A stretch of DNA of 64,000 bases from Kitasatospora sp. NBC_01246 (GTDB taxonomy: Bacteria > Actinomycetota > Actinomycetes > Streptomycetales > Streptomycetaceae). The notes below the pieces were generated by a model. It was given only the letters and a program-made list of their open reading frames with translations. It was not told the DNA's origin and made no database searches. Numbering within the stretch: the first letter of the stretch is position 1; each line of letters opens with the position of its first letter. The DNA lies in the NCBI RefSeq assembly GCF_036226505.1, contig NZ_CP108484.1, forward strand, positions 3,968,001-4,032,000, given 5' to 3'. Made by a program: the position numbers and the translations under genes. Below, piece after piece: positions 25,340 through 33,385 of this stretch.

Positions 25340-25438
25340 TGCATGGGGCGGGGCGTCGGTACCGGATGTGGAGGGGGCATCCGGTACCGCACGCACCGAC
25401 ACCGGCCGTCGAGGGGCGATCCGGCTAGGCTCGGGGCC

Positions 25439-26266
25439 GTGGACGACCTGGCAGCGACGAACGGTACGAACAAGAAGAGCGGCACGAACGGCACGGACGG
25501 CCCCGAGGTCGCGCCCGGCACGCCGTCGATCCCGGCGGCACCACCCGCCGAGGTGCACGGCAGTCGCGCGCAGCCGAAGACCGACAAGAGCGAGGCGACC
25601 AGGGCCCTGATCCTGGAGACCGCGATGCGGCTCTTCCAGGAACGGGGCTACGAGAAGACCACCATGCGCGCCATCGCCTCCGAGGCCGGTGTCTCGGTCG
25701 GCAACGCGTATTACTACTTCTCGGCGAAGGAATTCCTGATCCAGGGGTTCTACGACCGGATGACGTACGACCATGCGGCGGACGCCAGGAATCGCATGGC
25801 CAAGACGCGGGATTTCTCCGAGCGACTGGAGATCGCGCTGACGTCCTGGCTCGACACGGCCGCGCCGTACCACGAGTTCGCGGCGCAGTTCTTCCGGACG
25901 GCGGCGGACCCGAACAGCGCGCTGAGCCCGTTCTCCAACGAATCGCACCCGGCCCGGGCCACGGCTGTGGAGCTGTTCCGCGATGTGCTGCAGGGCTCCG
26001 ACCTGGCGCCGAAGCTGGACGCCGAGCTGGTCGAGCTGCTGCCCGACGTGCTCTGGCTGCACCTCATGGTCGTGGTCCTCTACTGGGTCTTCGACCGGAC
26101 CGAGGACACCGAGCGGACCCGGGAGTTCGTCCGGCGCTCGACCCCCATGGCGGCCCGGGTGATCAACCTCTCGCGCTATCGGGTGTTCCGGCCGATCGTC
26201 CGCGACGCCAAGGGCCTCATTCAGGACTTCATCCTGCCCACCATCGGAAAGAACGCCGTCAAATAG
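25439..26266 (+). CDS. TetR-family transcriptional regulator
   Basis: 275 aa from GTG at 25439. The first ~55 residues are low-complexity Asn/Thr/Pro. The HTH follows: KSEATRALILETAMRLFQERGYEKTTMRAIASEAGVSVGNAYYYFSAKEFLIQGFYDR. The C-terminal domain has the conserved LLPDVLWLHLMVVVLYWVFDRTEDTERT of a widespread streptomycete TetR group with a large ligand pocket. The long disordered leader might mean that a start closer to the HTH is used. No target gene is adjacent except the divergent GNAT gene. Confidence 0.88.
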   Translation: MDDLAATNGTNKKSGTNGTDGPEVAPGTPSIPAAPPAEVHGSRAQPKTDKSEATRALILETAMRLFQERGYEKTTMRAIASEAGVSVGNAYYYFSAKEFLIQGFYDRMTYDHAADARNRMAKTRDFSERLEIALTSWLDTAAPYHEFAAQFFRTAADPNSALSPFSNESHPARATAVELFRDVLQGSDLAPKLDAELVELLPDVLWLHLMVVVLYWVFDRTEDTERTREFVRRSTPMAARVINLSRYRVFRPIVRDAKGLIQDFILPTIGKNAVK

Positions 26267-26294
26267 GGCCCACCTCCGCCCTGGAACACATGCG

Positions 26295-26332
26295 ACGGCC
26301 GGGCGCTCCCGATATCGGGAACGCCCGGCCGT
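26295..26332. terminator. Terminator shared by TetR and Eis-like genes
   Basis: ACGGCCGGGCG-x-TCCCGAT and its complement meet at GATATC, giving an 18-bp stem with one mismatch and almost no loop. It lies between convergent genes. Confidence 0.75.
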
Positions 26333-26379
26333 GAACACGCGGCCGTGAACACCCGGATGCGTGGGCTCACCCACGCGAC

Positions 26380-27684
26380 TCAGAAGTTGTCCGGGTTCCA
26401 GGCGAGCAGGGGCGTGCGCAGCAACAGGTCGGCGGCGGCGGCCGCGCCCGGGCGCAGTTCGGTGACCAGGCCCGCCGCGGCCAGTCGGGGGACTGTCTCG
26501 CCACCCAGGTAGAGCGAGCCGAGCGCGGAGACGCCCAGCGCCAGGTCGGCCTCGTCGTCGGTGCGGGTGCAGCGGCCGCTGCCGTCGGCGGCGACCTCGA
26601 CGGCCCACCGGCCGGCCGCGTAGCCGTCCCGGTCCTCGACCTCCAGGACGACCCGGCCGGGCGCGCCGTACGTCCGGGCGTTGAAGGCCGCCTCGACGTC
26701 GAGCACCCGGAGCCACATGAAGTCGGCGTTCTCCGCGTAGGGCGTGGCGGCGCGCGGGTCGGCCAGCAGCAGCGGCAGCGGGTCGTCCGGTCCGATGTTC
26801 TCCACCACGACCTTGCGCACCCAGTCGACGGAGAGGACGAACCGCCACAGCTCGGCGGCGGTGCCCCGGTCCAGTGCGAGGAAGTCGACGACGGTGAGGG
26901 TGCAGTTCGGGTAGCTGCCGTCCCAGGTGTCGTCGACCCGGTAGACGACCAGGCCGGTGGCGGTGCCCTCGGCGTCGCGGTGGACGGCGGCGAAGGGCTC
27001 CTTCCATTCGAAGCCCGGTACCTGGACGTCCCCGGTCTGGCGCCTCCACCAGAGCTCGTTGCGGGCGATCGCACCGGGCTGGGTGCGCCGCCAGCGGTCG
27101 TGCAGCTCGGAGCCGACCTTGCGCAGCTCCTCCATGCCGACGAGATCGATCCGCCCACCGGGCACGGTCGGCAGGCCCTCGCGCAGACCCCGGGCCCGCA
27201 GCAGGTCGATGTTCCAGCCGTGGCCGCGGGTGGCCGGGCCGAAGCCGTAGCGCCCGTAGATGTTGTACTCGGCGGCGACCAGGATGGCGACGGCCGAACC
27301 TCGTTCCCGGGCGGCCGCCAGATCCTCCGTCATCATCCGGCGGAGCAGGCCGCGCCGGCGGTGGGTGGCGGTCACGGTGACGGAGGTGATGGCGTCCGCC
27401 TCGACGACCGCTCCGCCGGGGACGGTCAGCTCGACGTCGAAGCTGCGGAAGGTGGCGACGTAGCGGCCGGCGTCCAGGGCGCCGAGCACCCGGCCGGGCG
27501 CCCACTGCTGGCGACGGAAGTCCGCCGCGCTGTCCACGTGTGAACGGAGGAATCCGAGAGCGAGCGCCCGGTCCCAGCCCTCGATCTCGTCCTTGGCGAT
27601 CGCACGGATCTCGACTCCGCCGATGCCTTCTGTCTGCTGGGCGCTGCCCGGATCGCGGGTGCCGCCGTCCACATCGTTGCCCAT
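26380..27684 (-). CDS. Eis-type GNAT N-acetyltransferase
   Basis: 434 aa, full length for the Eis family (N-terminal GNAT, middle GNAT-like, C-terminal SCP2-like domain). The N-domain has ITSVTVTATHRRRGLLRRMMTEDLAAARERG, with the acetyl-CoA loop RRRGLL, and AEYNIYGRYGFGPAT with the conserved Tyr general acid. The chain ends in Phe (NPDNF), and in Eis the terminal carboxylate is the catalytic base. Mycobacterial Eis acetylates many amines of aminoglycosides; for streptomycete homologues the substrate is not known. ATG at 27684. Convergent with TetR. Confidence 0.9.
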   Translation of the reverse strand: MGNDVDGGTRDPGSAQQTEGIGGVEIRAIAKDEIEGWDRALALGFLRSHVDSAADFRRQQWAPGRVLGALDAGRYVATFRSFDVELTVPGGAVVEADAITSVTVTATHRRRGLLRRMMTEDLAAARERGSAVAILVAAEYNIYGRYGFGPATRGHGWNIDLLRARGLREGLPTVPGGRIDLVGMEELRKVGSELHDRWRRTQPGAIARNELWWRRQTGDVQVPGFEWKEPFAAVHRDAEGTATGLVVYRVDDTWDGSYPNCTLTVVDFLALDRGTAAELWRFVLSVDWVRKVVVENIGPDDPLPLLLADPRAATPYAENADFMWLRVLDVEAAFNARTYGAPGRVVLEVEDRDGYAAGRWAVEVAADGSGRCTRTDDEADLALGVSALGSLYLGGETVPRLAAAGLVTELRPGAAAAADLLLRTPLLAWNPDNF

Positions 27685-27807
27685 GACGTCACGGTACGAC
27701 CGCCCTCCGGCGACGGCACCTCATTTTCGGCCGCCCCGGAATCGGCCCTGCGGGCCGGTGCGCGGCCGGGCCCCGCGCTGTCGGCCCACCCTTTCGCGCC
27801 GGTGGCG

Positions 27808-28593
27808 TCAGGCGGCGCACCCCGGCACCACCAGGCCGGACTCGTACGCGATCACCACCGCATGGGTCCGGTTCTGTGCGCCGAGCTTGGTCAGCACGTT
27901 TCCGACGTGCGTCTTGACCGTCTCCTGGCTCACTGTGAGCGAGTCCGCGATCTCCGGGTTGGACAGACCGGTGGCCATCAACCGCAGCACCTCCTCCTCC
28001 CGCCCAGTCAGCGCCGCCCTCGGCAACGCCTCGGCGGAACCCAGCGGCCGGGCGGCGACCATCCGGCGCAGCGCCGCCGGGAAGAGGATCGCCTCTCCCG
28101 CCGCCACCACCCGCACCGCCTCGGCGATCTGCCGGACCGGGAGCCGCTTGAGCACGAACCCGCTGGCCCCCGCGCTGAGCGCGGCGGTGACGTAGCCGTC
28201 GTTCTCGAAGGTGGTGATGACCACGACCTTCGGCGCATCGGCCGAGTCGGCCAGCAGCTGCCTGGTCGCCTCGATTCCGTTGCGACGCGGCATCCGCACG
28301 TCCATCAGGACCACGTCCGGCCGCAGCAGCCGCGCCTGCTCGACCGCCTCGACGCCGTCGGCGGCCTCCCCGACCACAACGATGCCCGGCTGCACCGCGA
28401 GCAACATGCGCAGACCGCTGCGGGTCACCTCGTCGTCGTCCGCGATCAGCAGGGTGACGGGGTTGCCGGTGGGGCCGGCGGTGGCCCGGCTCGTGGTGGC
28501 GGCGCCGGTGTCGTCACCGGTCGCGCCCGCCGGGTTCGCCTCCGGGCCGGTCGCGGCGGCCTCAACCGGCCCGGAGCCGGTCGTGCCGATCAT
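27808..28593 (-). CDS. NarL/FixJ-family response regulator (partner of a disrupted kinase)
   Basis: 261 aa. A ~40-residue low-complexity leader precedes the receiver: VTLLIADDDEVTRSGLRMLL, phosphoacceptor DVVLMDVRMPRRNG, Thr in VVVITTFENDG and Lys in GFVLKRLPVRQI. LuxR HTH: LTGREEEVLRLMATGLSNPEIADSLTVSQETVKTHVGNVLTKLGAQNRT. The ATG at 28593 overlaps the stop of the sensor-kinase 3' fragment (ATGA), so the two were translationally coupled. With the kinase broken (28590-28820 and 29466-30641), this regulator is now an orphan or takes phosphate from elsewhere. Confidence 0.92.
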   Translation of the reverse strand: MIGTTGSGPVEAAATGPEANPAGATGDDTGAATTSRATAGPTGNPVTLLIADDDEVTRSGLRMLLAVQPGIVVVGEAADGVEAVEQARLLRPDVVLMDVRMPRRNGIEATRQLLADSADAPKVVVITTFENDGYVTAALSAGASGFVLKRLPVRQIAEAVRVVAAGEAILFPAALRRMVAARPLGSAEALPRAALTGREEEVLRLMATGLSNPEIADSLTVSQETVKTHVGNVLTKLGAQNRTHAVVIAYESGLVVPGCAA

Positions 28594-28820
28594 GCGGACA
28601 ACCGTACCGGCAGCCGGACGTCCAACCGCCAGTGCTGCGGCCCGCTCGGCCCGGCCTCGATCTCACCGTGCAGCAAGCGCACGCGCTCGGCCAGCCCGGG
28701 CAGGCCGTGGCCGGACGTGGGGAAGGCGCCCGGGCCCTTGCCGGCTGCCGCCGACCTGACCGGGTTGACCACGCTGAGCGACAGTCCGTCCGGCGCAGCC
28801 AGCCTCTGGATCATGGGCAC
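28590..28820 (-). pseudogene. 3' fragment of a NarL-type sensor histidine kinase (ATPase G2 box)
   Basis: 76 codons on the minus strand encode only the C-terminal end of a HATPase domain: LSLSVVNPVRSAAAGKGPGAF and the G2 motif SGHGLPGLAERVRLLHGEIEAG, ending DVRLPVRLSA. An in-frame TAG lies four codons upstream of its first GTG. The matching front part, with the phosphorylatable His and N box, lies inverted at 29466-30590. Reading frame and ATGA overlap with the regulator are preserved, so the break is probably recent. Confidence 0.8.
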
Positions 28821-28845
28821 CCCGGACTTCTACGCCCGCCCGTAA
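28810..28845 (+). pseudogene. Displaced 3' end of the NlpC/P60 gene (inversion footprint)
   Basis: The codons IMGTPDFYARP and TAA on the plus strand have no gene of their own but look like the C-terminal end of a streptomycete NlpC/P60 hydrolase. They are followed 6 bp later by a terminator hairpin. They would complete the NlpC/P60 gene (30557-31918) if the segment between them were flipped. Confidence 0.5.
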
Positions 28846-28851
28846 CGGATA

Positions 28852-28872
28852 CGGCCCCGGGGAGAGGGGCCG
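28852..28872. terminator. Hairpin terminator at the left inversion end
   Basis: CGGCCCC (28852-28858) and GGGGCCG (28866-28872) with a 7-nt loop, then ATTCATTT. It now serves the DUF4190 gene on the minus strand. Before the inversion it would have separated that gene from NlpC/P60. Confidence 0.6.
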
Positions 28873-28893
28873 ATTCATTTCGCGCGGCACTGG

Positions 28894-29322
28894 TCACCCT
28901 CCGGTCAGCTGGTGGTGGACGCATTCCGTGTACTGCCGGAAGCCGTCGGGCTGATAGCACTCCTGGGTGTTGTCGGCGTACCAGACGAAGAAGACGGCCA
29001 TCAGGGCGGACAGCACGATCGCGACGCACGACGCCACCACACCGGTGATGGCGCCGGCCCGGCCGACTCCGGTGCGCTTGGCCGTCCTCAGCGCGAGGAC
29101 GCCCAGGACCAGGCCGATGACGCCGAGCGGGCCGCCGATGAGGATGATCGAGGTGGCCAGGGCGGTGATGCCCACCACCCAGGCGGCCACCGCGGCGCCG
29201 TTGCTCGCCGTCGGAGGCTGCGGGCCCTGACGGGGGGTCGGGCCGTGGAGGCCCGCCCCGGTGCGGGGCGGTGCCGGCCGGCTCGGTACTTCCGGCGCCG
29301 TCGTCCGTCCTTGAGCATTCAT
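28894..29322 (-). CDS. DUF4190-domain small membrane protein
   Basis: 142 aa. A Pro/Thr-rich cytoplasmic leader (~40 residues) is followed by two membrane helices: NGAAVAAWVVGITALATSIILIGGPLGVIGLVLGVLALRTAKRTG and AGAITGVVASCVAIVLSALMAVFFV, the DUF4190 pattern. Then a short external tail with two Cys (ECYQPDG, TECVHHQ). Function unknown; such proteins are abundant in streptomycetes. ATG at 29322. It lies inside the inverted segment and is divergent from the broken kinase, an arrangement that is the same in either orientation. Confidence 0.75.
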   Translation of the reverse strand: MNAQGRTTAPEVPSRPAPPRTGAGLHGPTPRQGPQPPTASNGAAVAAWVVGITALATSIILIGGPLGVIGLVLGVLALRTAKRTGVGRAGAITGVVASCVAIVLSALMAVFFVWYADNTQECYQPDGFRQYTECVHHQLTGG

Positions 29323-29465
29323 CAGCCGTACTCCCGTCCCGTCGATTGGTCAGGGCATGATTGTGAGTTCCGGGGGGTGGGGTGCACATCGCTGAAAGGC
29401 GGGATATATCGATCCCCCGATCGGGGGAGGTCGACGGCGGACGTTCCGGCAATACTGGCTCGATC

Positions 29466-30641
29466 ATGGTTAAGGGACTCCCGCCGCTGTTGCGCGGCTT
29501 CACATTCTCGGGCGCGCTGTTCGCGTTCGGCGGCGCGCTGGCAAGCCTTCCGCTGGTTCCTCTCGCGATGCTGCCGGCGGCAGCCTGGCGGACCGCTCCC
29601 TACGGGGTGCAGGTCGCCATGACGCTGTCGGCCTGGGCGGCAATGATCGCCGCGGTCGGGCTCGCGCGCCCCACGCGGCAGGTGCTGATCTCGTGCGCCC
29701 GCCGTCTGCTGCGGGTACCGCTGCCGGATCTCGTGGCCGCCCGCCGCCCCGTCCCCTCCCTTTCGCACGACACTCTTCCCGGAGCGCCGTCCGCCAGCGT
29801 GCAGGCCGTGACCGGGTCGGCCGTCAGCGCGCAGTCCGTCACTGGGCCGTCCGGGGTCGGCCGTTGGCGGACCCCGGCCTGGCTGCTGCTGCACGCGGCA
29901 CTGGGGTGGACGGGAGTGCTGGTGAGCGGCGCCCTGTTCATCGCCGGCCTCACCCTGCCGGGGGGCTGGACCGGGGCCGAGGCGGGGCTGAGCCTGTTCG
30001 GCCGGTCGATGCGGCCGGGGACGGGCTGGGCGAGCTGGGGGGTGGCGCTGGTCTGCCTGCTGCTGGCAGCGGCCGGCTGCATCGTCGTGACGGGCGCCCT
30101 GCGGTGGCTCGCACCACGGCTGTTGGGCCCGTCGGCGGCCGAGCGCCTCGCGCTGGCGGCCGAGCGTGAGCTGCGGCTGGCCGAACGCAACCGGTTGGCA
30201 CACGAGTTGCACGACTCGATCGGTCACACGCTGACGTCCGCCACGATCCAGGCGGCGGTGGCGGGCGAGGTGCTCGCGGCCGATCCGGTGGCCGCGCGGG
30301 CCGCCCTGCGAAGCATCGAGGAGTCGACCCGGGCCGCGTTGGAGGACTTGGACTACGTGCTGGGCGTGCTGCGCGAGGAGAAGGCGGGGACGGCCCCGAC
30401 CAGGACCTTGGCCGACCTGCCGGAGCTGCTGGACCGGTTGCGGCATGCGGGCGCGGTGGTGGTGTCGGAGCTGTCGGGCGAGCCGGCACAGGTCCAGGGG
30501 ACGCTCTCCCGGGCGGCGTACCGGATCCTCCAGGAGGGCCTGACGAACGCGTTGCGTCACGGGGCGGGCGGTCCGATCGAGGTCCGGGTTACGGGCATGC
30601 CCTGGCGGGGGGCCTCGATCATCTGGTCGTCGCCGATGTAG
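29466..30641 (+). pseudogene. 5' part of a NarL-type sensor histidine kinase, truncated by inversion
   Basis: ATG at 29466. About four hydrophobic helices (residues ~8-75 and ~140-225) form the sensor. The HisKA_3 motif RNRLAHELHDSIGHTLTSATIQAAVAG carries the phosphorylated His. The ATPase domain starts with the N box YRILQEGLTNALRHGAGG and then stops at IEVRVT (about 30593). The last ~16 codons are antisense to the NlpC/P60 gene. The G1/G2 ATP-lid boxes are missing; they survive inverted at 28590-28820. The product could fold a sensor and dimerisation domain but should not bind ATP. Confidence 0.85.
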
Positions 30642-31918
30642 AGGCCGACGTGGTGGATGTCGGCGGCCCGGCCGGTGTCCGTCCAGAAGACCAGGTCGCC
30701 GGGGCGGAGCTGGCGGTAGCCGATCGGAGTGCTCTGCGCGTACTGGTCGGCGGCGAAGTGGTTCAGCTGCTTGCCGCCCTGGCGCCAGGCCATCATGGTC
30801 AGCCCCGAGCAGTCGTAGCCGCCGGGGCCCTCGCCGCCCCAGACGTAGGGGAGGCCGATCTTGGAACGGGCGAAGGCCACGGCGGCGGCCGCGCCCTCGG
30901 CCGACCACGGGCGGGCAGCCGGGGGCGAGCTCGGAGCCGGCGCCATCGCGGTGCCCGCCGCCTCGGCTGCCGTCTTCTCCGCCGTGGCCTTCTCCGCTGC
31001 CGCCTGTTCAGCCGCCGCCTTCTCGGCAGCGGCCTTCTCGGCGGCCGCCCGGGCCGCGGCCTCGGCCTCACGGGCGGCGATCGCCTCCAGCGCCTCGCGC
31101 CGCTGCCGCTCCAGTTCGACGGTGGTGTGGCGGGCGGCGGCGAGATCGGCGAGCAGTTGTTCGCGGCGCAGGCCGACCGCCGTGACCTGCGCCTGCTGCG
31201 CGGCCAGCCGCGCCTCGGCCCGGCCCCGCGCCGCACCGACCTCGGCGGCGGCCTTCTCGGCGGCCTCGGCGGCGGTGCGGGCGGTGGCCGAGGCGCGGGC
31301 CGCAGCGGCTGCCGTGGAGGTGGCCGCGTCCAGGATCTGCCGGGTGCGGTCGCTGGCGACGCCGACCACCGCCGCCTGGTCGCCGGCCTCGCGCGGCCCA
31401 TGGGCGCCGATGAGGGCGTTGACGGCGGAGAGCTCGGCGCTGGTGCCCTGACGGTACGTTTCGGCGGCCAGCCGGGCGGCGTCCTCGGCGGCCTCGGTCC
31501 GCGCCGCCTCGGCGGTGGCGGCCCGTCCGACGGCGGCGGACTCCTCGGTGCGAGCGCGGGCGAGTGCGACCTGCGCGCCGTTGTAGGCCTCGACGGCCTG
31601 CTCGGCGGTGCGGGCGGCCCGGTCCAGTTCGGCGGTCGCCGCGGTGAGCCCGGCTTCGATGGTGGAGACCGAGGCGGCCCGGCGGTCGGCCTCGACCCGG
31701 GAGCGGTCGACCTCCTCGGCGGAGGGGTAGGCCCCGTCGGCCGGCGCCCCCGCTGCAGAACCGGACTCGGAACCGGCCCCGGCCCCGGACGCGGAACCGG
31801 CTGCGGCGCCGGACGCCGCGTCATCGAGCGCGTCCGCCGGGACTGCCGCGGCGGCGGGAAGCAGCCCGAGCAGAGCGGTGAGGGACAACAGGAGGGTCGG
31901 CAGGAGCCTGCGCACCAC
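30557..31918 (-). CDS. Secreted NlpC/P60 peptidoglycan hydrolase with coiled coil; native 3' end replaced
   Basis: 453 aa. Signal peptide VRRLLPTLLLSLTALLGLLPAAAA. Residues ~65-310 are a long Ala/Glu/Arg coiled coil as in RipA/CwlO-type endopeptidases, with KAAAEKA-type repeats near 290-310. The NlpC/P60 domain (~335-450) carries the catalytic Cys in YVWGGEGPGGYDCSGLTMMAW and the His in DIHHVGLYIGDDQMIEAP. It cleaves D-Glu-mDAP peptide links in the wall (family knowledge). The last residues (TRTSIGPPAP) are read from antisense kinase sequence: the inversion replaced the original C-terminus. The domain core is complete, so activity is likely kept. Confidence 0.88.
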   Translation of the reverse strand: MVRRLLPTLLLSLTALLGLLPAAAAVPADALDDAASGAAAGSASGAGAGSESGSAAGAPADGAYPSAEEVDRSRVEADRRAASVSTIEAGLTAATAELDRAARTAEQAVEAYNGAQVALARARTEESAAVGRAATAEAARTEAAEDAARLAAETYRQGTSAELSAVNALIGAHGPREAGDQAAVVGVASDRTRQILDAATSTAAAAARASATARTAAEAAEKAAAEVGAARGRAEARLAAQQAQVTAVGLRREQLLADLAAARHTTVELERQRREALEAIAAREAEAAARAAAEKAAAEKAAAEQAAAEKATAEKTAAEAAGTAMAPAPSSPPAARPWSAEGAAAAVAFARSKIGLPYVWGGEGPGGYDCSGLTMMAWRQGGKQLNHFAADQYAQSTPIGYRQLRPGDLVFWTDTGRAADIHHVGLYIGDDQMIEAPRQGMPVTRTSIGPPAP

Positions 31919-32153
31919 GGGACATCCCTTCTCAGGTGTCGGACGTGGGCCTTCGGAGAGCCCCAGGCGGACCTGGTCACCCCGACCACCCAGCGAATCT
32001 GGCGAAATATCCCATCACGTGACAAGTCGGTCACTCATCGCCATATTCTCAAGCCGGACGGCCTTCACACCCCAAGCCCGCACCGCCGGCCGGGTGACCC
32101 ATCAGATGATCTGACCGGGAATCACCATCAGCCAAGGGCTCAGGGTATACGAA

Positions 32154-33233
32154 CTACCGATGGATCCGAGGGGTGTGCGGCCTCAGTCGGGGGTGTCGGT
32201 CGGGCCGGGGCTCCAGACCGGTCGGACGTACCGCGTAGGTGCGGTTACGGCCCGCCCGGACGGTGCGGCGGCGTTGCTGCGCGAGCGGCCGGGGGCCGGG
32301 CTCGGGCCCGATGGGAGCGGGCCCGCCGGGGCCGAGGCGCTGCCTGCCCCCCGGCCCCGGCGTCGCCGCCGAGCGGCGATCGGCCAGCCGGGCGGAACGC
32401 CGGGCCAGCGCGCGGGCGGCGTGCGCGTCCAGGTGGGCGGAGGCCCGGGCGGCCATCCGCTCGGCGACCCGGTGAGCGGCGGGGTGGCCGGCCGGCACCT
32501 TGTCGGGGGCGCCCGCGATCAGGTCGAAAAGCCAGGTACGGGCGATGTCCGCACGCCGGTGCAGCCGTCGCTCACGCCGGAGCGCGCGGGCCCGGCGCCG
32601 CGGACGGGTCGCGTAGCGCCAGCGCGCCCACGGGCTGCTCGGGCGGGCCAGCCGGATGGCACCGATCCAGGACAGGCCGGGCACCAGGATGCCGAGCAGT
32701 CCGGTCCACATCTTGCCCTTGAGCAGGGTGATGACCGAGACCAGGGCGTTCACCGAGATCACCGTGACCAGTCCCCACCTGGTCTCCTGACTGGGTACCA
32801 CGCCGAGTGGCACGTACCCGACGAGCAGCAGTGAGGTGCAGAGGATGCCGAAGATCACCGCGTCCACCGACTTGCGGCCCTGCTCGCTCCAGTAGACGTC
32901 GTCCAGGTGCAGGATCAGCGCGAACTCGTCCAGCACCAGGCCGCAGCCGATGCCGAAGAGCAGTCCGAAGACATCGATCCACGGGTGGCCGCCGTAGGTC
33001 GCGAACACCCCGATGCCGCCGGTCAGCAGGAAGCCGAGACCGAAGACCATGTGGTGGATGTGCAGGCCGCCGGGGGTCACATTGCCGGGCCACCAGCGGA
33101 CCTTGGCCCGGATCATCCGGACGCTGAACCGGATCAGAACGAAGGAGGTGATGAATCCGACCAACAGCAGGAACAGCGGTTGCTTGTGCGCGGCGACGAT
33201 GTGCTCGCGGCAGCCGTCCAGCAGTGTGGTCAT
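32154..33233 (-). CDS. Polytopic membrane protein with His-rich first loop, function unknown
   Basis: 359 aa. Five to six membrane helices in residues ~20-225: FLLLVGFITSFVLIRF, FGLGFLLTGGIGVFA, FGLLFGIGCGLVLDEFALIL and VIFGILCTSLLLVGYVPLG, plus a pair around VISVNALVSVITLL. Conserved motifs are GGLHIHHMVFG and LDEFALILHLDDVYW, whose His/Asp/Glu cluster in the membrane suggests metal binding (inference). The C-terminal ~130 residues are cytoplasmic and extremely Arg/Ala/Pro-rich. A conserved hypothetical of actinobacteria. ATG at 33233. Confidence 0.75.
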   Translation of the reverse strand: MTTLLDGCREHIVAAHKQPLFLLLVGFITSFVLIRFSVRMIRAKVRWWPGNVTPGGLHIHHMVFGLGFLLTGGIGVFATYGGHPWIDVFGLLFGIGCGLVLDEFALILHLDDVYWSEQGRKSVDAVIFGILCTSLLLVGYVPLGVVPSQETRWGLVTVISVNALVSVITLLKGKMWTGLLGILVPGLSWIGAIRLARPSSPWARWRYATRPRRRARALRRERRLHRRADIARTWLFDLIAGAPDKVPAGHPAAHRVAERMAARASAHLDAHAARALARRSARLADRRSAATPGPGGRQRLGPGGPAPIGPEPGPRPLAQQRRRTVRAGRNRTYAVRPTGLEPRPDRHPRLRPHTPRIHR

Positions 33234-33385
33234 GCGTCTTACCTTCGTTCCTGGTCCTGCGTACGTCCTGCCACGACATGACCCGGGGGCCAACACCGGC
33301 CCAACGAGCCCACCACCCGCACCGACGCGGCGCCGGGGGCCGGGGCCCGGGGCCCGGAGGCCGGGGTGCGCGTCGGTGCGGGCGG

